This document shows, one piece after another, positions 20,376 through 28,340 of a DNA stretch of 64,000 nucleotides (the first letter of the stretch is position 1; every line of letters starts with the position of its first letter). The position numbers and the translations under genes are program-made. The stretch is from Desulfatitalea sp. BRH_c12 (GTDB taxonomy: Bacteria > Desulfobacterota > Desulfobacteria > Desulfobacterales > Desulfosarcinaceae). The DNA lies in NCBI GenBank assembly GCA_000961655.1, contig LADR01000023.1, positions 1 to 64,000 on the forward strand. Direction: 5' to 3'. Below the pieces are notes generated by a model that was given only the letters and a program-made list of their open reading frames with translations, was not told the origin of the DNA and did no database searches.

Positions 20376-20410
20376 CCAAGGATGGGCTTTGCGCCATCCT
20401 TGGTTTATTC
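20376..20410 (+). terminator. Perfect 10-bp hairpin between livJ and livH, likely attenuator
   Basis: CCAAGGATGG (20376-20385) and CCATCCTTGG (20394-20403) form a perfect stem with an 8-base loop, followed by TTTATTC. It lies 61 bases after the livJ stop and just before livH. A partial terminator or 3'-end stabiliser here would let the binding protein be made in excess over the membrane subunits. Confidence 0.6.
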
Positions 20411-20424
20411 GGGCTGCCCAACGG

Positions 20425-21327
20425 ATGAATTCCATTTCTTTTGCCACTCAGGTATTGCAGTTCATTGTCACCGGTTTGACCGTGGGGGCCATCTACGCCA
20501 TGGTGGCGATCGGTTTCAATATCATTTACAACGTCACCGAAATTATCAACCTGGCTCAGGGCGAGTTCGTGATGCTGGGCGGACTGGTCATGGTCTTCAT
20601 GCATGTCTCCGTCGGGCTTCCGCTGGTGCCGGCTTTTCTCTCCACCATTTTTCTGGTTATGCTGGTCGGCATTGTAATGGACCGTCTGGGTATTCGGACC
20701 ATCCGCAAACCCTCGGTGATGACTCTGATCATCGCCACCGTCGCTGTGTCGATCATCATCAAGGGGGTGGCCATGCTGCTGTGGGGCAAATCCCCATATG
20801 ATCTGCCGGCCTTCAGTGGACGCACCCCGATTCAACTGGGCGGCGTGGTCGTTCAACCCCAGTACCTGTGGGTCATCGGATTTTTGATCGTGGTGGCCGT
20901 GGGGCTGACCTATTTTTTCAACCGTACCATTTTAGGCAAAGCGATGCGCGCCTGCGCCGACAATCCGTCTGCTGCCCGACTGGTGGGCATCGACGTGGAG
21001 AAGATGGTGCTGCTCTCCTTCGCCCTGTCGGCGGCCATCGGCGCCGTGGCCGGCATGACGATGACCCCGATCGCCCTGATGGACTACGATCGCGGCGCCA
21101 TGCTGGCGATTAAAGGGTTTGGCGCCGCTATCCTGGGTGGATTGGGCAGTTTTCCCGGCGCTATTCTGGGTGGGCTTCTGATCGGGCTGATCGAATCCTT
21201 GGGGGCCGGGTTGCTGCTGTCAGGCTACAAGGATGCCTATGCCCTGATTATTCTGCTGGCGGTCCTGTTCGTTCGCCCCAGCGGTATCCTGGGAAACCTG
21301 CAAGTCACCAAGTTCAAAAGGTTTTGA
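20425..21327 (+). CDS. livH: Branched-chain amino-acid ABC transporter permease LivH
   Basis: LivH is one of the two membrane subunits. The ATG at 20425 gives 300 residues (MNSISFATQVLQFIVTGL). An upstream TTG at 20389 lies inside the livJ-livH hairpin and is rejected. About eight membrane segments and the family motif (NLAQGEFVMLGGL) are present, as is the conserved GFGAAILGGLGSFPGA loop that meets the ATPase. Confidence 0.92.
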   Translation: MNSISFATQVLQFIVTGLTVGAIYAMVAIGFNIIYNVTEIINLAQGEFVMLGGLVMVFMHVSVGLPLVPAFLSTIFLVMLVGIVMDRLGIRTIRKPSVMTLIIATVAVSIIIKGVAMLLWGKSPYDLPAFSGRTPIQLGGVVVQPQYLWVIGFLIVVAVGLTYFFNRTILGKAMRACADNPSAARLVGIDVEKMVLLSFALSAAIGAVAGMTMTPIALMDYDRGAMLAIKGFGAAILGGLGSFPGAILGGLLIGLIESLGAGLLLSGYKDAYALIILLAVLFVRPSGILGNLQVTKFKRF

Positions 21328-21331
21328 AACT

Positions 21332-22291
21332 ATGCTGCAGATCCGCAAAGCACCCATTGCCGCCGGGATGCTCTTCATTCTGATCTTTCCGTGGGCGGCG
21401 GATAGAATTCCCGGGATCGACCATTACCCCGACGTAATGATCTTCGCTGGCATCTATTGCCTGATCACCATCGGCTTGAGTTTGCTGATGGGCTATGCCG
21501 GTCAGATTTCGCTGGGGCATGCGGCCTTTTATGGCATTGGCGCGTATGTATCCGGCATTTTAACCACCCGTTACGGCTTCGATCCGTGGCTGTGCATGCC
21601 AATCGGCGCCTTGGCCGCGGCCGCCGTCGCCGTTGCCGTGGGCGCGCCATCGCTGAGACTGCGTGGCCACTACCTGGCCATGGCCACCCTGGCATTCGGC
21701 GTCATCGTCAATATTTTCTTCCGCGAACAACGCCAATGGACTGGCGGCCCAGATGGCATGACCGGCATTCCGGGCCTGAGTCTATTCAGCTTCGAATTTG
21801 ATTCGATTTTGAGCTATTATTATTTGGTTTGGGGCATCGTGGCGGCCGCCTTTTTTTTTACGATCGCCTTGATCCAGTCGCCGGTGGGCCGCGCGTTGCG
21901 GGCCATTCATACCAGTGAACCGGCCGCCGCAGCCATGGGCATTCCTATTGCGCGCTATAAAATTTTCGTCTTCGCCTTTTCGGCCATGTTGGCTTCCTTG
22001 GCCGGCAGCCTCTACGCCCACTATATGAATTTCATCAACCCGGGCACCTTCGATCTGTTTTTTTCCATCAAGCTGGTCATCATGATGGCTCTGGGCGGGA
22101 TGCACAGCATTTGGGGCGCGCTGGTCGGTGCGGTTCTGGTTGCTTTCTTAAGTTTGGAGTGGCTGCATTTTTTCGAACAGTTTGAAATTCTGATTTACGG
22201 GGCAATCTTGCTGCTGGTGACCATTTTTCTGCCCGAAGGTCTGGCCGGTCTGCCTGCCAAACTTCTGGAGCGTGCCCGGAGGCCGTCATGA
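21332..22291 (+). CDS. livM: Branched-chain amino-acid ABC transporter permease LivM
   Basis: LivM is the second permease subunit. The 319-residue product has multiple membrane segments, the GYAGQISLGHAAFYGIGAY signature and the coupling loop ALGGMHSIWGALVGA. It begins four bases after livH, and its stop overlaps the livG start, so translation is coupled. Confidence 0.92.
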   Translation: MLQIRKAPIAAGMLFILIFPWAADRIPGIDHYPDVMIFAGIYCLITIGLSLLMGYAGQISLGHAAFYGIGAYVSGILTTRYGFDPWLCMPIGALAAAAVAVAVGAPSLRLRGHYLAMATLAFGVIVNIFFREQRQWTGGPDGMTGIPGLSLFSFEFDSILSYYYLVWGIVAAAFFFTIALIQSPVGRALRAIHTSEPAAAAMGIPIARYKIFVFAFSAMLASLAGSLYAHYMNFINPGTFDLFFSIKLVIMMALGGMHSIWGALVGAVLVAFLSLEWLHFFEQFEILIYGAILLLVTIFLPEGLAGLPAKLLERARRPS

Positions 22292-23064
22292 CCAACGGCC
22301 CACTGCTCGTTATTGAAGATCTGGTGATGTCTTTTGGCGGTCTGACCGCGTTGATGAACATTCAGTTGCGCGTGGCCAGGGGGACCATTAAAGCCGTCAT
22401 CGGTCCTAACGGGGCAGGCAAAACCACCTTGTTCAACATCATTACCGGCGTGCTGTCTCCCACCGAAGGGCATATCCATTTCACTGGCCGCGCTATCAGT
22501 GGCCTTAAGGCACACCAGATTGCCGCCCTGGGAATTTCGCGTACTTTTCAGACGGTCGAGCTGTTCACGAACATGACCGTTCTGGAGAATGTGATGGTCG
22601 GGCGCCACTTGCGCATCAACAGCTCCTTTTTCGGCTGCGGGTTGGCGTTGCCTCACATTCGCCGCCAGGAACGCCGCTTGCGTGCACAGGCCATGGAGAT
22701 TCTTGACTTCATCGGATTGGCGGACAAAAGCCGACTCTTGGCCGAGAACCTGCCGTTGGGCGAACGCAAGATCCTGGAGATCGGACGCGCGTTGGCCACC
22801 GATCCGCTGCTATTGTGCCTGGATGAGCCTGCCGCCGGACTGAACGAAACCGAAACCGAGGCCGCCGCTCGCCTGATTCAAGCGATCAAGGAACAAGGCA
22901 TCACCGTTTTGCTGGTCGAGCATGATATGAAAGTGATCATGAACATTTCCGACGAGATCACCGTGCTAAACTACGGAGAGAAGATCGCCGAGGGCACGCC
23001 GGTTCACATACAGAACCATCCGCAGGTCATTGAAGCTTATCTGGGTGACGGAACAATCATCTAA
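22288..23064 (+). CDS. livG: Branched-chain amino-acid ABC transporter ATPase LivG
   Basis: The 258-residue ATPase has Walker A GPNGAGKT, a Q-loop, a signature motif in the divergent LivG form (LPLGERKILEIGRAL) and Walker B LLCLDEPAAGL with the H-switch. It is paired with LivF. The start overlaps the livM stop (ATGA). Confidence 0.93.
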   Translation: MTNGPLLVIEDLVMSFGGLTALMNIQLRVARGTIKAVIGPNGAGKTTLFNIITGVLSPTEGHIHFTGRAISGLKAHQIAALGISRTFQTVELFTNMTVLENVMVGRHLRINSSFFGCGLALPHIRRQERRLRAQAMEILDFIGLADKSRLLAENLPLGERKILEIGRALATDPLLLCLDEPAAGLNETETEAAARLIQAIKEQGITVLLVEHDMKVIMNISDEITVLNYGEKIAEGTPVHIQNHPQVIEAYLGDGTII

Positions 23065-23124
23065 GTGCAGAACCACAGCAACAGGCTTGTTCCGGCGCAC
23101 ATATGAAGGATCGAAGATAAAGGT

Positions 23125-23838
23125 ATGCTGGACATCACTAAACTCAGCGTGGGGTACGGGGCCATTGCGGCCGTCAAAGAGGTTTCCCTGCAAGTGCCGC
23201 AAGGGCGGGTGGTCTCGATCATCGGCGCGAACGGGGCGGGCAAATCGACCCTGCTGAAAGCCGTTTCGGGACTGGTGAAGCAAAAAAGCGGCCGTATCCT
23301 TTTCGACGGCCGCAATATCAGCGATCTGCCCGCCGACCGTATTGTGGGGCTGGGACTGTCCCAAGTCGCCGAAGGCCGTCAGATTTTCGCCCACATGAGC
23401 GTGGCGGACAACATTCAGTTGGGCGCCTATCTGTATTACAGCCGCCGTAATCGTGGCGAGATCCGCGAGCGCATCGATCACGTGTATGCCATGTTTCCGA
23501 TTCTGGCCAAAAGGGCCAAACAGATCGCCGGCTCACTTTCCGGCGGCGAGCAGCAGATGCTGGCCATTGGACGGGCCCTGCTTACCCGGCCCAAGCTGCT
23601 GGTGCTGGACGAACCGTCGATGGGCCTGGCACCGATTGTTGTGCACGACATTTTTCACACCATCGCCCGGCTTAATCAGGATGGTATGACGATTTTGCTG
23701 GTCGAGCAAAACGCCCGCGCCGCCTTGCGGATCGCCGATTTTGCGTATGTGCTCGAGACTGGGCAGGTGGCGTTGGAAGGTCCGGCCGCCAAGTTGATCA
23801 ACGATCCGAAGGTCAAGGCGGCCTATCTGGGAGGATAG
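23125..23838 (+). CDS. livF: Branched-chain amino-acid ABC transporter ATPase LivF
   Basis: The 237-residue ATPase has Walker A GANGAGKST, the signature LSGGEQQMLAIGRAL and Walker B LLVLDEPSMGLAP. The order livJHMGF is canonical. A 60-base gap separates it from livG, and the carboxymuconolactone-decarboxylase-like gene follows after 40 bases on the same strand. Confidence 0.93.
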   Translation: MLDITKLSVGYGAIAAVKEVSLQVPQGRVVSIIGANGAGKSTLLKAVSGLVKQKSGRILFDGRNISDLPADRIVGLGLSQVAEGRQIFAHMSVADNIQLGAYLYYSRRNRGEIRERIDHVYAMFPILAKRAKQIAGSLSGGEQQMLAIGRALLTRPKLLVLDEPSMGLAPIVVHDIFHTIARLNQDGMTILLVEQNARAALRIADFAYVLETGQVALEGPAAKLINDPKVKAAYLGG

Positions 23839-23878
23839 GAACAGTTCATCCCATTGACATTTAACAAAGGCCAAAACG

Positions 23879-24274
23879 ATGGACGATCACGTCAAAGCAA
23901 AAACCAAGGAAGTCGCGGCACTGTACTTTAAAGGTGTCACCGAAGAAAAACCGGTCGACCTATGGCGCGCGTTTGATCCCGAGTTGGGCAAGCAGCTATC
24001 CTTGTTCATCACCGGACGCCTCTATGGGCGCGAAAAAATATCCCATTCCACGCGCCAATTGGTGACGGTGGCGGTGCTCACTGTACTGGGACGAACCGAT
24101 GAACTGCGCCTGCACATCCTGGCAGCGCTCAATGTGGGGTGCACGCCGCGCGAAATCAGCGAGGTTATTTTTCAGACATTTACCTATGCCGGCATCCCCA
24201 CGGTCAACATAGCCTTGAAGGTGCTGCGCGGTGTGCTCGAAGAAAAAGGCATGTGGCCTATTGCTGATGGTTGA
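23879..24274 (+). CDS. Carboxymuconolactone decarboxylase-family protein
   Basis: The 131-residue product is all-helical and resembles the CMD/AhpD-like fold (TRQLVTVAVLTVLGRTDELRLHILAALNVGCTPREISEVIFQTFTYAGIP). It lacks the CxxC of AhpD peroxidase partners, so peroxidase reduction is unlikely. In other bacteria such proteins act as gamma-carboxymuconolactone decarboxylases or have unknown roles. It follows livF, and the carboxyltransferase gene comes next, which hints at organic-acid metabolism. The specific reaction is not inferable. Confidence 0.75.
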   Translation: MDDHVKAKTKEVAALYFKGVTEEKPVDLWRAFDPELGKQLSLFITGRLYGREKISHSTRQLVTVAVLTVLGRTDELRLHILAALNVGCTPREISEVIFQTFTYAGIPTVNIALKVLRGVLEEKGMWPIADG

Positions 24275-24360
24275 CAGCAGGGGCGAATGGCGCTTATTTA
24301 CTAAAAGCTATTTGGCACACGTGCCGGCGCAGCCATCGTCCGAAGCCGTCCATCGGTTTG

Positions 24361-24431
24361 AAGGGATCTTTAGCGCCTTTGGCACGCGCATTCGCCGTTG
24401 GTGGCCATATCTAAACTGTAGAGGATCCCTT
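24361..24431 (+). repeat. 8-bp inverted repeat upstream of the carboxyltransferase gene
   Basis: AAGGGATC (24361-24368) and GATCCCTT (24424-24431) are perfect inverted copies 55 bases apart, ending 26 bases before the start codon. They could form a leader structure. There is no T-run and no known riboswitch pattern. Confidence 0.3.
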
Positions 24432-24457
24432 TAACCATACATGTCGGAGAACTCAGC

Positions 24458-26191
24458 ATGCGACCTTATTTTCAAAAGATGAACAGCTTCGGTCGGGCCC
24501 TGAATCCGGGCCAGATCAAGAGCGCGCAGGAAAATGTCAAGCAGATCAAGAGCGTCGAAGAACAGGTCGATCAGGCCGTTGAGAAGGTCAAAAACGCCGG
24601 TTTTTCTACCGAACAGATTAATTCACGTGGTCAACTGACGGTTTTTCAGCGGCTCAAGTACCTGGTGGACGAAGGCACCTGGTGTCCCTTGCATACTTTG
24701 TTCAATCCCGAGGACAATGTCGAAGGCACCGACAATGTCATCGACGGCCTGGGCAAAATATCCGGCCGTTGGGCCGTCATCATCGGTTTCGACAACAAGG
24801 TCATGGCCGGCGCCTGGCTGCCCGGCCAATATGAAAACATTCTTCGCGTCACCGATCTTTCCGCACGGCTCAACATCCCTCTGGTGTGGTTGGTGAATTG
24901 TTCGGGCGTCAAGTTGACTGAACAGGAAAAGTTTTACGCGAGCCGGCGCTGCGGGGGCACGCCCTTTTTCCGTCATGCCGAACTCAATCAACTGGGCATA
25001 CCCATTCTGGGTGCCATATACGGCACCAATCCAGCCGGTGGCGGGTACCAGGGCATCAGCCCCACCGTCCTGTTCGCACACAAGGACTGTAATATTGCCG
25101 TGGGCGGCGGCGGCATTCTCAGCGGCATGTCGCCCAAAGGCTACTTCGACGAAGAGGGCGCCGAACAGCTCATCAAGGCCGCCAAACAGTTCAAGGCTGA
25201 CCCGCCCGGAAGCGTCGGCGTCCATTACGACCAGACCGGCTTTTTTCGTTACAAGTACGAAACCGAAACCGAAGTGCTCGACGGTGTCAAAGAGTTCATG
25301 CGCGACATGCCGGCCTACAACCCCAAATTCTTTCGCGTCGCCCAACCGACCGAACCTCTGTTTGAGGCTGAAGACCTTTACACGCTGGTGCCATACAACC
25401 AGAAGCAGATCTATGATTTCGACGAAGTGCTGGCACGTCTGGTCGACGGCAGCGAACACATGCCGTTCAAACCCGAGTACGGGCCGGAAATCTACACCGG
25501 ACTGGTTAAAATGGACGGCTTTCTGGTTGGCGTCATCGGCAATCACCAAGGATGGCTGGGCGAAGACTATCCCGAATATGCCGATTACTCCGGTATCGGC
25601 GGCAAACTCTACCGCCAGGGTCTGATCAAGATGAACGAGTTCGTCACCCTGTGCAGTCGCGACCGCGTGCCGGTCATCTGGTTCCAGGACACCTCCGGCA
25701 TCGATGTCGGCGACATTGCCGAAAAAGCCGAACTGCTCGGTCTGGGCCAGTCGTTGGTCTATTCCATTCAGCAAAGCGGCGTCCCCATGATGCTGGTGGT
25801 TCTGCGCAAAGGCACGGCCGCCGCGCACTACGTGATGGGCGGACCGACCGCCAATCGCCAGAATGCCTTTACTTTGGGCACGGCCACCACCGAAATCTAT
25901 GTCATGCACGGCGAAACCGCTGCTGCGGCCAGCTTTTCGCGTCGCCTGGTAAAGGAAAAATCCGCCGGTAAACCGCTCAAACCGGTTATCGACAAAATGA
26001 ACGAGATGGTCCAGGAGTACTACGACAATTCCCGGCCCGTCTACTGCGCCCGCCAGGGCATGGTCGATGAAATCGCAAAAATGACCGACCTGCGCAAATA
26101 CCTGCGTGCTTTCGCCGGCGCCGCCTACCAGAACCCCAAATCAATCTGCCCGCACCATCAGATGCTTCTGCCGCGCGTCATCAAAGGATAG
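24458..26191 (+). CDS. gcdA: Acyl-CoA carboxyltransferase, glutaconyl-CoA decarboxylase alpha-type
   Basis: The 577-residue protein has two crotonase-fold carboxyltransferase halves, with N-lobe motif GTNPAGGGYQGISP and C-lobe motif HYVMGGPTANRQNAFTLGTATTEIYVMHGETAAAA. Length and end-to-end pattern best fit the alpha subunit of glutaconyl-CoA decarboxylase, a biotin-dependent enzyme that in fermenters drives a Na+ pump. In aromatic-degrading deltaproteobacteria, relatives act in glutaryl-CoA metabolism. The biotin-carrier and membrane decarboxylase subunits are not nearby, so it is an orphan here. A methylmalonyl- or other acyl-CoA carboxyltransferase is the main alternative. Confidence 0.75.
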   Translation: MRPYFQKMNSFGRALNPGQIKSAQENVKQIKSVEEQVDQAVEKVKNAGFSTEQINSRGQLTVFQRLKYLVDEGTWCPLHTLFNPEDNVEGTDNVIDGLGKISGRWAVIIGFDNKVMAGAWLPGQYENILRVTDLSARLNIPLVWLVNCSGVKLTEQEKFYASRRCGGTPFFRHAELNQLGIPILGAIYGTNPAGGGYQGISPTVLFAHKDCNIAVGGGGILSGMSPKGYFDEEGAEQLIKAAKQFKADPPGSVGVHYDQTGFFRYKYETETEVLDGVKEFMRDMPAYNPKFFRVAQPTEPLFEAEDLYTLVPYNQKQIYDFDEVLARLVDGSEHMPFKPEYGPEIYTGLVKMDGFLVGVIGNHQGWLGEDYPEYADYSGIGGKLYRQGLIKMNEFVTLCSRDRVPVIWFQDTSGIDVGDIAEKAELLGLGQSLVYSIQQSGVPMMLVVLRKGTAAAHYVMGGPTANRQNAFTLGTATTEIYVMHGETAAAASFSRRLVKEKSAGKPLKPVIDKMNEMVQEYYDNSRPVYCARQGMVDEIAKMTDLRKYLRAFAGAAYQNPKSICPHHQMLLPRVIKG

Positions 26192-26226
26192 ATCGGCAAT
26201 CGGCATAGCCACCGACGGTTCTCGAA

Positions 26227-26246
26227 AGGGCGGGATTCCCCGCCCT
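26227..26246 (+). terminator. GC-rich hairpin after gcdA
   Basis: AGGGCGGG and CCCGCCCT form a perfect 8-bp stem around the loop ATTC, 35 bases after the gene. No T-run follows, so it may act as a 3'-end stabiliser or a Rho-assisted stop rather than a simple intrinsic terminator. Confidence 0.45.
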
Positions 26247-26389
26247 GGAAACAAAGGTTCAGCTGGATATTTTAACACTGCGCAGAGGTACTCCTTCGGC
26301 TGATCCGGCCATATTGCGGCGCACCTCTACGAGGGCAAACGCCGTGCGCTGGTCATCCTCAGTATGCCTGTCACCCGGGAGGTCGCTAC

Positions 26390-27043
26390 ATGAGTATCTT
26401 GCCGTTTTCTCCGGAGAAGAAGGGCCCGCTGAATTACCTGTCCGTTGTACCAAACAAGGCGTCCTCCTCGAAAACGTTGCGGCCGGTGCTTTGTTTTCTG
26501 CATGGCTATGATGAGGGGCCGCCCACACCGATTGCGGATGCGCTTACCCGACACGGGCCATTGCGCAGTGGTAATATGATGCCCGTGTTGGCACAATACA
26601 TTATCATCGCCCCGCAGATGCCCGTTCGGGGCGATTTCTGGCTGGATTACGCCGATCATGTACGGCAAATCGTCTCAGATGTTTGTGAACGGCATGCCGG
26701 GGATCGCCAACGTTTATATCTGACGGGGTTCAGTTTCGGCGGCAATGGCGTATTCGATCTATCCTTGCACCAGTCCGGGCAGTGGGCGGCACTTTGGGCG
26801 GTGGATCCGACGCGGGTGCCCGCCTACGATCCGGGATGCCCGGTGTGGCTTACCGTCGGCGCCATAGTGCGTCCGCGTAAAGATGATTTCATCCGCGCGC
26901 TCGATTTGATACCGTATGATACGGACGCCGAGCGCGTCATTGCGGATGAAGGGGCGGATCATGTCGGTTCGGCAGTATTGGCGTATCAGGATGAGCGGAT
27001 CTATTCCTGGTTGCTTTCAAAACGCAGCACGCACTCCTCTTAA
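26390..27043 (+). CDS. Alpha/beta-hydrolase (esterase/phospholipase-like)
   Basis: The 217-residue product has the nucleophile elbow GFSFGG (catalytic Ser), an oxyanion-type HGYDEG segment near residue 37 and a late histidine (EGADHVGSA) that could complete the triad. This fits the carboxylesterase/PHB-depolymerase-like group. No signal peptide is seen, so it is probably cytoplasmic. The ATG follows GGGAGG. It is convergent with the aminotransferase gene. Substrate unknown. Confidence 0.75.
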   Translation: MSILPFSPEKKGPLNYLSVVPNKASSSKTLRPVLCFLHGYDEGPPTPIADALTRHGPLRSGNMMPVLAQYIIIAPQMPVRGDFWLDYADHVRQIVSDVCERHAGDRQRLYLTGFSFGGNGVFDLSLHQSGQWAALWAVDPTRVPAYDPGCPVWLTVGAIVRPRKDDFIRALDLIPYDTDAERVIADEGADHVGSAVLAYQDERIYSWLLSKRSTHSS

Positions 27044-27075
27044 ACCATTTGCGGGCTCCCACCGTGTGATCATGG

Positions 27076-27123
27076 TGCAATGCCTGGCGGCTCCGGCACT
27101 TCCAGCTTTCTGCCGGCATTGCA
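27076..27123. terminator. Inverted repeat between convergent esterase and transaminase genes
   Basis: TGCAATGCC (27076-27084) and GGCATTGCA (27115-27123) are perfect 9-bp inverted copies around a 30-base loop that holds further GGC/GCC pairing. The position between two convergent genes suits a bidirectional terminator, but T-runs are lacking. Confidence 0.4.
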
Positions 27124-27173
27124 GGCATAGTCGTTGCTCCTGGTCCCTGCAACCGTTATTTCCGCCCGTAAAT

Positions 27174-28022
27174 CTATGGGTGTTTGCCCGCGCGCGCTTC
27201 GAACATGCCGCGCAGCTTTTTGGCCCTTGCACCGGGTTGGCCGTCGGCAATGACCCGATCGTCGACCCGGCACACCGAAAGCACCTCGGTGACCGTGCCT
27301 GTCAGGAACACTTCGTCGGCCGCCAGCAGGGCGTCGCGATCGAAAAACTGCTCGCGCACGTCGATGCCCAGTTCCTGGCAGATACCGATCAGCACGGCCC
27401 GCGTGATGCCCGGCAGTATGTTGGGGGTCAGCGGATGGGTCAGCAGGTGATCGCCGCTGCGGATGAAAAGGTTGGCAGAGGTTGCCTCGCGTACAATGCC
27501 GTCCGGGCTGATGAAAATGGCATCTTGGGCGCCGGCTTCGATGGCCTGTTGCTTGGCCAGGGTGTTGGGCAGCAGTTGGACAGTCTTGATATCGCAGCGG
27601 CCCCAGCGGATATCGGGGACGGTGATGGCATGAATGCCCTGCGTCACATGCGCCTGCGGTATCTCCGGCAACTGGCGCACCGTGATGATGATCTGCGGTT
27701 GCAGCTGACGGGAATAGGCATGATTGCGCGGCGCCACGCCGCGCGATATTTGCAGGTAAATGCCTGCCTGTTCAATGCCGGCTTTTTGGAAGATGCTCAT
27801 GATCGCATCGCGAACCTCCTCGCGCGGAATCGGTGGGTAGGCCAGGGCGCGCAGTGAGTTCTCCAGCCGGTCGAGGTGTTCTTCGATGGCAAAAAGACGC
27901 CCTGTGTAGCTGGCGATATACTCATACACCGCATCACCGAATTGATAACCGCGATCGTCGATCGGCACGCGGGCTTCCTCGATGGGTGTGATGGTCCCAT
28001 TGACATAGGCAAGTTCAGGCAT
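27174..28022 (-). CDS. dat: D-amino-acid transaminase (PLP class IV)
   Basis: The 282-residue product matches the usual length of D-alanine/D-amino-acid transaminases, which supply D-Glu and D-Ala for peptidoglycan. The ATG at 28022 follows GGAAGGAGG; the 20-codon upstream extension is rejected. Class IV motifs are visible: DRGYQFGDAVYE at the N-terminus, the PLP lysine in RCDIKTVQLLPN, and EATSANLF. Branched-chain aminotransferase is the alternative, but length and N-terminus favour Dat. Confidence 0.87.
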   Translation of the reverse strand: MPELAYVNGTITPIEEARVPIDDRGYQFGDAVYEYIASYTGRLFAIEEHLDRLENSLRALAYPPIPREEVRDAIMSIFQKAGIEQAGIYLQISRGVAPRNHAYSRQLQPQIIITVRQLPEIPQAHVTQGIHAITVPDIRWGRCDIKTVQLLPNTLAKQQAIEAGAQDAIFISPDGIVREATSANLFIRSGDHLLTHPLTPNILPGITRAVLIGICQELGIDVREQFFDRDALLAADEVFLTGTVTEVLSVCRVDDRVIADGQPGARAKKLRGMFEARAGKHP

Positions 28023-28092
28023 TTTCGATCCTCCTTCCAGGCTACTGTTGCCCCTTTTGCAAACGCCCGGCATTAAGCGCAAGAGGGATGTT

Positions 28093-28218
28093 ATGGCAAA
28101 CTATATAGCTATTGTTCCAGAAGAAGCCAATACGGAAATCCGGCCGCTGCCACTCGAAGAATCACATCTCCCACATGAACGGCACAGCATCGCGCGCACC
28201 GGCGCAAGCGGGCAATAG
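28093..28218 (+). CDS. Possible 41-residue small protein
   Basis: An ATG preceded by GAGGGA opens a 41-codon frame (MANYIAIVPEEANTEIRPLP...) in the gap between the divergent dat and der genes. No family is recognised, and the tail is low in hydrophobic residues. It may be noise. Confidence 0.2.
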   Translation: MANYIAIVPEEANTEIRPLPLEESHLPHERHSIARTGASGQ

Positions 28219-28264
28219 CGACCACAGCCCCCCTGGTTCAGCGATCGATCGTCCACCGTAGCGT

Positions 28265-28293
28265 TTGACATCGTACCGACCTTTCCGTTATTA
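28265..28293 (+). promoter_or_regulatory. Candidate sigma-70 promoter for der
   Basis: A perfect TTGACA is followed by 17 bp and TTATTA, 47 bases before the der start codon. This is one of the best promoter matches in the window. Confidence 0.6.
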
Positions 28294-28340
28294 AAGGCTT
28301 TTTAACGCTTTATTCACCGTCAAAGGACCCAATCGCCATC

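Noticed and set aside
23855-23860. TTGACA before the CMD-family gene as a promoter
   Set aside because: A -10 box at proper spacing would fall at or after the start codon, so it cannot drive this gene.
24623-25909. 428-codon open frame on the minus strand opposite gcdA
   Set aside because: It lies wholly antisense to a conserved enzyme, has biased Gly/Val/Phe-rich composition typical of mirror frames, and has no family pattern.
26916-27857. 313-codon plus-strand frame opposite the D-amino-acid transaminase
   Set aside because: It is antisense to a clear PLP enzyme and overlaps the esterase end; no SD or known motif.
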